From positions 1 through 15,937 of the forward strand of contig NW_014012428.1 in the NCBI RefSeq assembly GCF_000611645.1: a DNA stretch of 15,937 bases, read 5' to 3'. Under the pieces are notes generated by a model. That model made no database searches, was not told where the DNA came from, and saw nothing but the letters and a program-made list of their open reading frames with translations. Numbering within the stretch: the stretch's first letter is position 1; every line of letters begins with the position of its first letter. This stretch comes from Monoraphidium neglectum. Lineage: Eukaryota > Chlorophyta > Chlorophyceae > Sphaeropleales > Selenastraceae. Below, piece by piece: positions 1 to 9,014 of the stretch. The position numbers were made by a program, and so were the translations under genes.

Positions 1-456
1 CACCCGCCGCCCGCCGCGGCCGCGGGGCGCCCGTCCAGGCTCAGCCGCTGCCGCCCGCCCGCGCGCGCGGACGGTGCCGGCGCCGGCGCCGGCGGCAGCC
101 CGAGCGAGCCGGCGCCGGGCAGGGAGCCCGCGCCGAAGCACGTGCTCAGGCTCCAGTCGTGCACCACGAGGTTGCAGCTCATCGTAGTCCAGTTGGTGGC
201 CGCCTCGGCCTCCGCCTCCTCCGCGGCGGACAGCATCGAGTGCAGCGCGGCGGTGACCTGGGGGAAGGGCGGCCGCTGGCTGGGGGTCGCGGACCAACAG
301 GAGGACGCGAGGGCCTCAAAGGCAGGCGGGGTGCCGGCTGGGAAGGTTGGGCGCAGGCCCCGCAGCACGACCTCCTCCACCACCTGGGGTGTGGACGGTT
401 GCATAGTGAGAGAGGGTTTTGCCTGACAATCGTGGGCGTTCCTCATTGAGTGGGTA

Positions 457-520
<64 letters not shown>

Positions 521-2767
521 TCTGTGTGCGCGCGTGCGGCGCGGCCCGTTACGCCAAGGGGCCTGTTTGCCGACGCTGGCCGTGTCTGTGGCGGCGGCGC
601 TCGCCTGTTGTTGCTGCATGTTGCCGTAGGGGCGCTGCCCGGTCAGCAGCTCCCACATGATGATGCCGAACGCGTACACGTCCACGCTGGAGTTGACCTG
701 CAGCGTCGAAGCGGGCACGAGACGCACGTGTTTGACCGGGTTTTGACCGACCGCGCCGCGCCGTGACCATGCCGCCCTTGCCATGCACGGGCGCCGCTCG
801 TCCGCCATGATGCATTCGGCGGAGATTGAGGGTGCGCACGTACATGCGCGTCAAGCGCCACGCGTTGAAACAAGCAGGCGCACCTTCTTGCTCGTGACAA
901 GGGCCTCTGGTGCGACGTACGCGGCCGTGCCGCAGCTGTTGAAAGGGAACGTGGCGCACGAGTCGTCGTCCTCCACCCTGCGGCGGCGAGTCCGAAGGGG
1001 GCGGGGCGCAGACGCGCGCGCTGTCGGCTTTTGAGACGCCCCCCCGTGTGTTGCGCCAGGCACGCACTGCCCCGCCGGTGTCTACCCCAGTCGTGCAACT
1101 CGCCCGCGCCGCACTTCATGCCATCCACTCAACCCCCTGCTAGCCCCTGCCTGGCCACGCGCCCCCTGCGCCGCCCGCAGCCGGCGGCGCCCCGCACAAT
1201 AATCCTCTGAGCGCCACGAGGGGGGCGGGGCAGATCTGAGATCCCGCACCTCGACAGCCCAAAATCGGAGATCTTTGCCGTGAACCCCCGCCTGTCCACG
1301 CTCGAGCTCTTCAGCAGCACGTTGGCAGGCTTGAGGTCGCAGTGCACCACCCCCATGCGGTGGAGGTAGGCCATGCCGCCAGCCACCTCCAGCAGCGTCA
1401 GCAGCAGCGTCGTGAGGTTCACCCTCAGCGCCTCCTGCGCCTCCCGCTGCTCCCGCTCGCGGTCTCGCGCCTCCCTGCCTTCCGGCCGCGCGCCGTGCCC
1501 GGGGCTGTGCAGCTCTGCCGGCGCTTCAAGCGCCGGGGGCGGCTGCGGGCAGCCCGCGGCGGCGGCGGCGGCGGGCGTGGGTGCGCGGTTGTGCGGGGAG
1601 AGGCCGGGGAGTGCGTCAATGGAGGCGCACTCGAAATCGGCGGCGGGCGGCAGGCGGAACGCGTTGTTGCGGATGGCGTGTGTGAGGTTTCCGAGGTCGC
1701 AGTACTCGACGACCTGGGGTGGGGGGGTTGAGGGGCGAGGGGCGGAAGGCGGAGGGGCACACGTAAGAAGGCGGCATGCTTGTCCAGGTTCCAATTCATG
1801 CGCGGGCCCGCGGCGGCCACGCGGCCAAGCGCCTTAGGGGCAGGAAAGCTCCTGCCGCCGGCCGAGGCGCCCGCGGAACGGTGGCAGCGGGCGCCAATCG
1901 GCCCGCCCGCCCTGGCCGCCCCCAACGTTGCGCCAAGTTGCGGCGCGGCCGGCGCGTGCACACGCACCTCGATATGGCAGTTTGCGTCCTGCTCCGCGCC
2001 GCAGCTGTTGGACCCACCCGCCGTCAGGCACGCCTCGAGCTCGGCGCGCGCCGCCTCGCTCGGGTGCCGCACGCACGACGCGATGACGTCGCGCACGCGC
2101 ATGTCGGTGAGGCACGTGTAAGCCTGGCAGGGGCGCGGCGCAGCGTGGGTCAGCGGCGGGAGTTCTCACGCGGGCCGGGTCTGCCCGTCGTGGGAGCGGT
2201 TTGCTGTTTTGGGGTTGCAAGCGGACTAGGCAGGAGCCAGCCGAACGGGTTGACAGCCAGCAGGCCCCCACGCGGCCGTCCGCGCGCGCCCCCCGGCCGC
2301 GCGCACCTGCAGTATATTCGGGTGGCTGAGGGCCGAAAGGATGGCTATCTCGTGCGCGTTCTTCATCACGCTGCGCTCGTTGCCGGGGCCCCCTGACGCG
2401 ACAACCTTGACGGCCACGACCTGGCCGCGCCACAGGCCGCGGAACACGCGCGCAAAGCCGCCCTCGCCGATCTGGGCGGTGAGCTGGAGGTCCCGGAGGT
2501 CTCCCCCCTGTTCAAGAGTTTAGGATTCAGGGTTATGTGCCAGATGGGGGGGAGGGACGGGGGTCATGAGCCAGGGGCGGCCGTGTGGCGCGCGTGCGGC
2601 GCGCCGGGGCGGGGCTGCTAGGTGTCTCGGTTGCCTGTGGGCCGGACCTCTCGTGCGTGGCTGGCCGATCCCCCTGCCGGAGCGGTGTGCTCGCGAGTGC
2701 CCTACCCTTGGTAATCCTGCGCAACCAACATCACCCCCACGAGGCACACACCACACTTACACTCATC

Positions 2768-2826
<59 letters not shown>

Positions 2827-5800
2827 ACACACGCTTGCACACACACACGCACACACACACGTGCGCGCATACACACACACAACACTAACACACCCACCTC
2901 TGTGTCCTGCATCGCCGCCTCCAGCCGCCGCTGGTTCAGCTTCTCAGTAATGCCCGTCACCAGCGCGCCCGTGCTGCTGGCGCCCTGGCGCGCGACAAAG
3001 CTCCGCCCTGCAGTGTTTGCCGGGGCTGGCGGCGAGCAGCAAGGGGAGGGGGGGATGCGGAGCAACGCAGCAAGACCTCAAAAAGCGAGCTGAAGGCGGA
3101 ATCGGACATAAGCAGCGTGGCATGGTCCGTCGGAGACGGCCGCCGGGCACGCTCAGTTGGGAGGCCGCGCTTCCGTCGCTGCACCCAAAGGCAGCCCCCC
3201 AAGCTCATGCACGCGTGCGCGGACTCACCTGAGAAGCTGCCGCAGCCGGCAGATACCACGCTGCCGCCCGTGGTGCTGACTGTGCTGCCCAGCTCGTAGG
3301 CATCCGCGGTGGCGCCGCCGCCGCCGCCGACGCAGTCGCGCCCAGGGCCTGTGGAGAAGCCGCTCCCGCCGCCGCGGGCGGCGGGCGCGGAGGCCCCGCC
3401 GCTGACCCGGGGCGTCCTGCCGCCACTGCTGTTGAGGGCGCCTGCGTTGGGGGCAGGCAGCAAGCGATCGGACGGTCGCCCGGGGTGGTAAGGGGAGGCC
3501 CGCGCTCCTCGTCTCTAGGAGTGTTGAGCAAGCACCCAGGAGCGCGAGGCACCAAGCAGTGGCGCAGGCCCACACCCTGGAAGAGAAGCGCACCAGCCGC
3601 CGCGCCACAAGAGTCCTTGCTTGGAGGGGTTGGCGCCCCGCGCGGCGACGCGGCCGCTCCATCCGCAGCATGGCCAGAGCCGTCGAGCGCGTCTGGCGAC
3701 AGGATCGCATCCGCTGTCAGCGCCAGTACGTCCTGTGCGCCGGACAGGCGATAAAGTGATGCAATCCAAGGCCCGTCAGCGGGCCTGCTCGGCACGATGA
3801 AGCAAACGAAGGGCAGGCCAGCCACCCGCCGCGTCGCACTGAGCCACGCCAACGGGCAAGACGGCGGCCGGCGCCCGCGCGGGGGCTGACGAGCGCCCCC
3901 GCCGTTGCCGCCGCCGCGGGCACCGGGCTCGGCTTGCTCCTTTGCATCCGCCCCGCCCACCTCGTACTCGGCCTTCAAGTCTCCGGAGAGGCAGCGGAAG
4001 AGGCTGCTGCCCACCAGATCGGCGACTTCCTTCAGGTGGGCTGTGATGTCGGTGAACTCGGTCTGGGTGGTTGCATGTGCGCGTGAGGGTGGATGCGTTG
4101 ATGTGTGATTGTGCAAGGGAAAGAGAGAAAAGAAAATAGAGAGGGACACAAGGAGAGAGAGTGTGTGTGGGTGTGTGTGTGCGCGCCCTCGTGTGCATGT
4201 GTGTTGAGCGCGAGAGCGCGCACAGACGTGCACACGTGTGTATCTTGTGGATGCAGTCGCCTGCGCCACGGCGGCCAGGTACGTGCATTAAGAACCTCGG
4301 CCAGCAGCAAGGAGCCACCCAGCCGCATCACCAGCCACTCCCGGCCCCAAGCTCCCCCGCACCTGCACGTCGCTGAGGCAGTAGATGCCCCCATATATGC
4401 CGTGCCCGCTCGCGCGCAGCGGCAGCAGCAGCACGCTGGTGGGTGGCCGCACGTGGCGGCTGGCGAAGAGGTCAGTGTTGACGGCGCCCAGCTGGTTGAT
4501 CAGCTTCTGGACGTCGGGAATCAGCACCTGGCGGCGCGCGAATTCAAACCCAAATCGCGACAGGTATGAGGGCGGCGAGCCGGTTGAGGCGGGGGAGCAG
4601 ATGCGCTGGTGTGTGCTTTGAGCGTGAGTCCTCCCCGACTCCGATCCTTGCCACGCCAAGGCTTTGACAGCAAAAAGCACAGCCGTACTGAGGCTCTGCG
4701 CGCTGGTTCTAGGCCTGGCAAATGGATGCCCCTTGGACTGCTGTCCACCAAAGGCTTGCATCACAGCTGGCTGTCGAAAGGTTGAGCGCCTATTGTGCTG
4801 CAAGGTGGCGTGCTGACTGCCGCTGCGCGTTCAGGTACGCAGGCCCCTCCACCCACCCCCGGCGCACCTGCTTCTTGTTGGTGAGCGCGATCCGCAGTAT
4901 CGTGCTGCGCATGGGGATGTTTGTGCGCAGCAGCCCGCCGGCCGCCTGGATGCGCTGCACCAGCGTGAAGCTGCCGCTAAAGCTGTTCGTCGCCGCCGGC
5001 CGCCGGTGGCCGCGCACCGCCGCAGCCTGCGCGCATGCGTGCATGTGTGCGCGGCGCCAAGCGTCAGCGTCTTCCGCCGCTGAGCAAAGTGCGTGGCGTT
5101 GTGCCTCATGGCATGGGCAGACTGGTTCCTGCATGCATGGCTGGGCCCCTTTGACAAGACGATGCGTCAGCACCTATCTACGCCGGAAGTTGAAACGCCG
5201 CCCGTGCTCGTGTGTGTGCGGTGTTCCGCCGTCGCGGCGCAGGCGCTGCCCAAACGAGCCGAGCGAAGAAACGCCTTCTCTTTCAAACCCACCTGCGTGA
5301 GGTCGTCGAACAGCATCGCCGCGCTCTTGTCGGAGCTGACCAGCGCCAGCCGCAGCCACAGGTGCGCCCCCGCGCCGCCGCCGGCGCCTGGGCCGCGCCC
5401 CTTAAGCACCGCGCGGCTCCGCTGCAGCGCCGAGTGCGCGGCGGCGTCTAGGGACTGTGCGGCCTGGGGGTGCAGGCGGTCAGGGCCAAGGGGTTGGTCA
5501 GGAGGGGGCTCTGTGAAAGGGGACATCCCGTTACCACGCGGTGAGAACTTCACACCCATACCCCGGCGGCCGACTGGCGGCTCGTATACTGCCCTTTCAC
5601 CACTGTTGGCCTGCCTTCCTTAAGATGGCGCCGGGATACCAGGCCTTGCACCCCGCCCTTCAGCTGCCGTGCCTTTGCCAGGCAGGGCCGGCGCGGCGTG
5701 CGCCCGAAGCCGTCCAACAGGAGGTGGGGCCAGGAAGTGCCGCGCGCGCGGGGCCAGGCTGCAACGCCGCGTAGGGCACGACGAGGCCGGCGCTCCGAGC

Positions 5801-7496
5801 ATCAGCCGCACCTGGAGCTCCCGCGACAACGCCAGGTAGTGCTGCAGCGCCGCATCCTTCGCCACGGCAGACACGGTGGCGCCCACAAGCGCCAGATACG
5901 TCTGGAAGATGGCACCCTGCATGGGAGGCGCATGGCGCTGCGCCGTCGGTGCATGCGGGCCCCGCATGGGCGCGCGGCGGCGCCTGGGCCATGCGGCGAG
6001 CGAGGGGCTGCATAGTCCATGCATGCATGCGGGGCCGGGGCGCTCGAGCAGGTGTGTGCATTCCGCGTATGCGCGCCACAGGCCGCGTGATGGGGCGCGG
6101 TCGGTGCATGGCGGCGCTTACGCTGCATGGGCCTGTGCGTGGAAGTTGGCTCATGCAGCCTCCCGCAGCCACACAGCACTCGCGAAGGGGCCGGCAGTGT
6201 CCCCCCACATGCAGCCGCACGCCTGCATGGCGCATACGATTTTGGGAACCGGACCCTTCTGTGCCCCCACCCCCCCTGTGGCCGCTGCGTTCCGGTTGCC
6301 CCGCGCGCCCCTGGGCCCTGCTGCGCCGCCGCACCTTCAGCTCCTGGTCCTCTGGATTTGTGTACCCCACATTGAGCATTCCAAGCAGCTGCTCTTTCAG
6401 GCCGCCCCTGATGCACACGCCATGGATCGCCCTGAGCCCCGCTTTTGCCAGCGGCCGCCAGTCCTCCGGCGGCGGCGCGCCCGCTGGGACGCCGCCGGCC
6501 CCGGGCGCGCGCCAGCTGACGATCCCGCCGCTGCCGCTGTCGCGGCTGCCGGCACCGCCGATGGGCATAGTTCCTACGTCACCCTTCAAGGCTGGCTCGA
6601 GGCTGCTGCAGTTTGCGGGCAGCAGTGCAGCAAGGACTGGCAGCGACACAGCTGCCGAGCAGCTGCCGACGGCGCCGACCGTCATGAAGTGCGCATGGTC
6701 CGCAGACAGCACCGTCAAGCTGCATGCGGCAGCAAGACAGCACAAAGGGGAGGCTAGGATCAGCACGAGGAATCGCGCGCAGCTGCCAGTGCGCCTATGC
6801 GTGCCGCGTCCAGCGATGTTGCACAAAGCTGCCGCGCGTACTGACGGCGCGCCGCCCTCTTCCTCCGGCCTGCCTCGGTGCAACGTGCTAACCGTGCTGT
6901 GGGCAGGGAACTGCGAGTGCTGATATCACCCCCATGCTGAACCCTGCAGAAGTTGTTCACACCCCACCTGGCGTAGGAAGCATTGCAGTCAGCTGCGATC
7001 AGGTGCAGAGCCTTTCGCAGCGCGTGCACCGGCGCGTCTCGCTCGCCACTGCCTTCTGTGAAGCGTCCCAGCAGCTGGCTCACCTGGCAATGATTGCAAC
7101 AATGTGAGGGGGTGCCCCTTGCTTAAAGACCAAGCGTTCAGCCAGCATTCAAAATGCATGCCGTACTTCACACCCAGACGCATCAGGCGCCCGAGACCGC
7201 CTCAGCCATGTGAGTGCTGCCGGCCACGCCGCTGTACCGCACTGTCTAGTTATACTCACTTTAAGCAGTGTCTGCTGAACGGCTTGGAGCTCCGTCTGAT
7301 TCAGGAGACCCCAGGCCCCAGCCCACGCCTGGCCATCCTCGACGGGCTGAGCAGGCCCTGCCTCGACCTCTACATAGGAGCCTTTCGACGTAGCCTTCAC
7401 ATTGTCTGAAGACGGCTGCTCTTCGCAGGGTGCCTGCAAGACAGGAACCTCCTGAGGGCCCACGTCCGCCTTGGGCCGGGAGCTACCGCACCCCAT
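1..7496 (-). CDS. N-myristoylated tandem-GAF TKL/Raf-like protein kinase (3' end off window)
   Basis: Assembled by eye from splice sites with matching phases. Exons (high to low): 7496-7260, 7083-6968, 6719-6335, 5916-5812, 5463-5293, 5026-4868, 4527-4363, 4062-3576, 3441-3229, 3007-2898, 2507-2307, 2123-1761, 1713-1250, 977-884, 697-605, 383-1. The model gives about 1248 residues with no stop before the left edge. The start ATG (7496-7494) has a strong GCCATGG context and an in-frame TGA 12 codons upstream (7532-7530). The N-terminus MGCGSS predicts myristoylation at Gly2 and palmitoylation at Cys3, so membrane tethering. Two GAF-like regions follow, then a Gly/Ser/Ala linker and a kinase domain with all main motifs (P-loop, VAVK, HCD, DFG, APE). 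The presumed activity is Ser/Thr phosphorylation controlled by the GAF region; the substrate is unknown. The family call is firm for the kinase, moderate for GAF. Exon 8 (4062-3576) may contain a further intron. Confidence 0.88.
384..604 (-). other. Probable GC-AG intron (intron 15)
   Basis: No GT donor of suitable strength and phase lies after NMQQQQ. The transcript reads CAG then GCGAGC at 604-599, which fits the minor GC-AG donor class. The acceptor ...CCCCAG sits just above 383. Joining at phase 0 gives GNMQQQQ-VVEEVVLRGLRP, as expected for a TKL kinase at this point. The intron also holds the (TG)30 tract. A weak GT option (AGC|GTCGGC) in the same phase would add 12 residues. Confidence 0.6.
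459..519. repeat. (TG)30 microsatellite in kinase intron 15
   Basis: About 30 uninterrupted TG units on the plus strand, followed by TCTGTGTGCGCGCG. On the kinase transcript it reads (CA)n and lies 76-136 nt upstream of the exon 16 acceptor. CA repeats are known binding sites for hnRNP L-type splicing factors in animals. Any role here is speculative; length polymorphism is likely. Confidence 0.97.
1714..1760 (-). other. Very short 47-nt intron within the kinase domain (intron 12)
   Basis: Exon 12 seems to end ...HAAFLR (CGT) before GTGCCC, and exon 13 begins GTCGTCGAG after CCCCAG at 1718-1714. The removed segment is 47 nt and very pyrimidine-rich on the transcript strand. It is needed to bring WNLDKHAAFL next to VVEYCDLGNL at the kinase hinge. 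The donor is weak (T at -1), so the exact boundary is uncertain. An alternative phase-0 donor lies farther upstream at CGC|GTGGCC. Confidence 0.55.
2774..2882. repeat. (CA)n microsatellite in kinase intron 10
   Basis: Pure (CA)23 at 2774-2820, then an interrupted CA tract with CGCTTG, CGCACA and CGTGCGCGCAT breaks. On the transcript strand this is (TG)n beginning about 15 nt after the donor of exon 10. Confidence 0.95.
3961..5026 (-). other. Second GAF-like domain (exons 6-8)
   Basis: Residues about 350-480. Order seen: LVQRIQAAGG, LRTNIPMRSTILRIALTNKKQ, VLIPDVQKLINQL (the classic 'pv.i.D' GAF strand), DLFASRHVRPPTSVLLLPL (the 'S.l.vPl' strand), GGIYCLSDVQ, then a C-terminal helix TDITAHLKEVADLVGSSLFRCL. 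This is a stronger GAF match than the first. The junctions at 4868/4527 (NKKQ-VLIP) and 4363/4062 (SDVQ-TEFT) are phase 0 and keep the fold continuous. Ligand unknown. Confidence 0.6.
4116..4183. repeat. Purine-rich tract plus (GT)n in kinase intron 7
   Basis: The plus strand shows GA/AG-rich sequence followed by GTGTGTGTGGGTGTGTGTGTG. On the transcript this is (CA)n followed by a long C/T tract, about 50-100 nt upstream of the CCCAG acceptor at 4065-4063. It is positioned like an extended polypyrimidine tract. Confidence 0.85.
5812..7083 (-). other. First GAF-like domain (exons 2-4)
   Basis: Exons 2-4 join in phase: exon 2 ends AG and exon 3 supplies C, giving Ser in NASYAS-LTVL. The segment spans roughly residues 80-281. 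It has the usual GAF order: an N-terminal helix (LLGRFTEG...LRKALHLIA), a strand with small residues, a low-complexity Gly/Ser/Pro loop (from GGAGSRDSGSGG to about GAPPPEDW), then GGLKEQLLGMLNVGYTNPE followed by a C-terminal helix (FQTYLALVGATVSAVAKD). The LLGMLNVG strand then helix is the best GAF match. GAF domains bind small molecules such as cyclic nucleotides, tetrapyrroles or NO-sensing haem; no ligand residue can be assigned here. Profile-level similarity is inferred by eye only. Confidence 0.5.
5919..6229. repeat. GCATG-rich cluster in kinase intron 3
   Basis: Nine GCATG and seven CATGC pentamers occur in about 310 bases, many as GCATGG or GCATGC, including CCATGCATGCATGC near 6019-6032. 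The cluster lies wholly inside the 418-nt intron between exons 3 and 4. Each pentamer would be expected less than once by chance at this length. Confidence 0.85.
7251..7496 (-). other. Exon 1: N-terminal acylation motif and first splice donor
   Basis: Exon 1 encodes 79 residues starting MGCGSSRPK. Gly at position 2, Ser at 6 and a basic residue at 7 fit the eukaryotic N-myristoyltransferase consensus, and Cys3 is a likely palmitoylation site. The rest is acidic and Pro/Gln-rich, ending in a short helical LNQTELQAVQQTLLK that leads into the first GAF region. The exon ends AAA before a near-consensus donor GTGAGTATA (7259-7251). Lipidation is inferred from the motif; the motif itself is seen directly. 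Confidence 0.8.
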
Positions 7497-8581
7497 GGCG
7501 CTGTAGTGACTAGAGATTAGATCTTCTGTTCATGGCGCCGACGTCACCCGGGGTAGCACGGGGACGGCACCAGACCGCGATTGCCCAGGGGGTGAATGAC
7601 GGGCACGCAGAGCCGTGTTTGTGGTACTTATGTACGAGAAACGCTCAAATTGAACGGAGATATTCGTAGATGAAACAGACAACCCACCGCCGAACCAAAA
7701 TGTTGCCACACTCGACGCGCAGTCCCTGGCTCATGCTGCGTCGAGCAAACGGCGCGCAGGGTGCACAGTGCCGATGCCCCAGTCACAGGGCTGTATGTGA
7801 CTCTGTCAACGGTTTACTGCTCAATCTTGTTGGAGTCATCCTCAAGTGTCAATGCATCTTGACGATTAAATGAGCCCACATCTAAGGCGTGCTGCTGCGA
7901 TCATGCGAAGGGCGAGCAAGGGTGTGCCAAGCGTCACAGCACAATTACACACGCGTGGGTGTGCTCGATAGCCCTGGCCTGGGCGAGCTGTGGGCAATTT
8001 TGGCTTGAAGAACTCCCAAACAAGTGAGATTGCCGATTGAGACAGCAGGGCGCATCCAGGACCCCTGCTCTTATCTCACCTCTTGCCCGGCCTCCCCTTG
8101 CCATTTGTCAGGCCCATTGGAGGGGTGTATGCATTGTGGCTGTGATCGTCATACGATCTTAATACTAAAACTTTAACTTCCAATGGTGTTGCCACATCTA
8201 TCGTGGTGGTCAAATTGTCAAACGCGTCCGGCCCACCACCCCCACTGGCCCCTGCGAACGTTACAGAGAACACTCAACCAGCCCGCCTCGGGGAACACGG
8301 CGATACGGCGGATGAGCAGACTTGCATGCTGGTGGAAGTGCAGCAGCTGAAAGCTGTGATCATGCAACGCCAAGCAAATGCTGCCAATTCACTGCGCGGT
8401 GCGCAGCGGTCCCAGGGGCCCCACCAGACAGTGCTCACACGCCGCACCATGAGACTGGACCGCAAAACAAACTGACTATGTGCTGCTTTTAGTACTGTCC
8501 CCGACAACTTACATAATCAATTCCCGCCCCGAGGACCCGGTCGAGCCAGGGCGGCCACAGTCGCCGTTCACACGGCGTGCG

Positions 8582-8600
8582 GGTGTGAATTGCACACACC
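8582..8600. repeat. Small inverted repeat, 6-bp stem
   Basis: GGTGTG (8582-8587) and CACACC (8595-8600) flank the 7-nt loop AATTGCA. Perfect arms; function unknown. Confidence 0.6.
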
Positions 8601-8611
8601 ATCAGGGGTTC

Positions 8612-8653
8612 CCGAAACCACGCGCGTTGAGGAATAGTCGTGTTTTGTTTCGG
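8612..8653. repeat. Inverted repeat CCGAAAC / GTTTCGG
   Basis: Seven-base perfect arms at 8612-8618 and 8647-8653, with an inner ACG...CGT pairing possible. The spacing could form an imperfect hairpin about 42 nt long. Confidence 0.55.
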
Positions 8654-8880
8654 TTTAATTGTGAGTATCGTTATACCTCGCTACTTCACAACACCCTCAC
8701 TCGTGTCGGAGTGCTTCCCTGACCACTTTCACACCCTTGATTGAAACGAAACTTGGGCATTGACGGTTCCGTGTCTCTGTCCATGCAATTCAATGCGAAA
8801 TTGCTGAATCAACACCTAATCAAGTGTTAATCGAAAGGAAAACACGCTGCCAATCACCCAACGAAGGCGCAGGAACTAAG

Positions 8881-8923
8881 GAACACCAGCTTGGCCACCG
8901 TAGGACCTTGTCCGCTGGTGTTC
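8881..8923. repeat. Perfect 10-bp inverted repeat with 23-nt loop
   Basis: GAACACCAGC (8881-8890) and GCTGGTGTTC (8914-8923) are exact reverse complements. The loop is TTGGCCACCGTAGGACCTTGTCC minus end bases. It could be an RNA hairpin, a small mobile-element remnant or a protein-binding site; nothing in the loop decides. Confidence 0.75.
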
Positions 8924-9000
8924 ATACCGTCAAACTTGTCTCAGAACACTCCGTGGTGCTGGTTGAGTAATTGTTGGTCAGGGGAGCACCCGTTGGTGCA

Positions 9001-9014
9001 GGCAAGGCCTTGCC
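9001..9014. repeat. 14-bp perfect palindrome
   Basis: GGCAAGGCCTTGCC is self-complementary over all 14 bases and lies about 260 bp upstream of the start of the plus-strand Q-rich ORF. A dimeric transcription factor site is one possible reading; chance is another. Confidence 0.65.

Larger units (their letters stand above)
231..2507 (-). other. TKL-type protein kinase domain (exons 11-16)
   Basis: Residue numbers follow the 16-exon model. P-loop IGEGGFARV (729-737), ATP-binding Lys in VAVK (K750), helix-C Glu in NAHEIAIL (E769), HPNILQAYTCLTD, hinge VVEYCDLGNL (905-914), catalytic loop VVHCDLKPANVLLK (D1030, K1032, N1035), ISDFGLSR (D1054), GTAAYVAPEAL (E1083), SVDVYAFGIIMWELLTGQRPY, and a closing CW....QRPPF. 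The last is the TKL-like subdomain XI signature. Two inserts are seen: about 100 residues between beta4 and beta5 (exon 12, Ala/Gly-rich with a Cys pair) and about 75 between helices D and E (exon 13, Pro/Ala-rich then charged DREREQREAQ). HCD instead of HRD makes it a non-RD kinase. All catalytic residues are present, so activity is likely. Confidence 0.93.

Noticed and set aside
419..766. Frames rich in Cys-Val or Thr-His repeats across the TG/CA tracts (also near 2566-3093)
   Set aside because: Products of dinucleotide repeats lying inside introns.
5876..6923. Long plus-strand open frames (293 and 324 codons) opposite the kinase gene
   Set aside because: They run antisense across exons and introns of the kinase gene. 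Their products are Arg/Pro/Ala/His-rich, typical of complement reading in GC-rich DNA.
8203..8475. Small ORFs in the 7.5-9.3 kb spacer as genes
   Set aside because: They start with GTG, have no GC-biased third positions and contain no recognisable motif.
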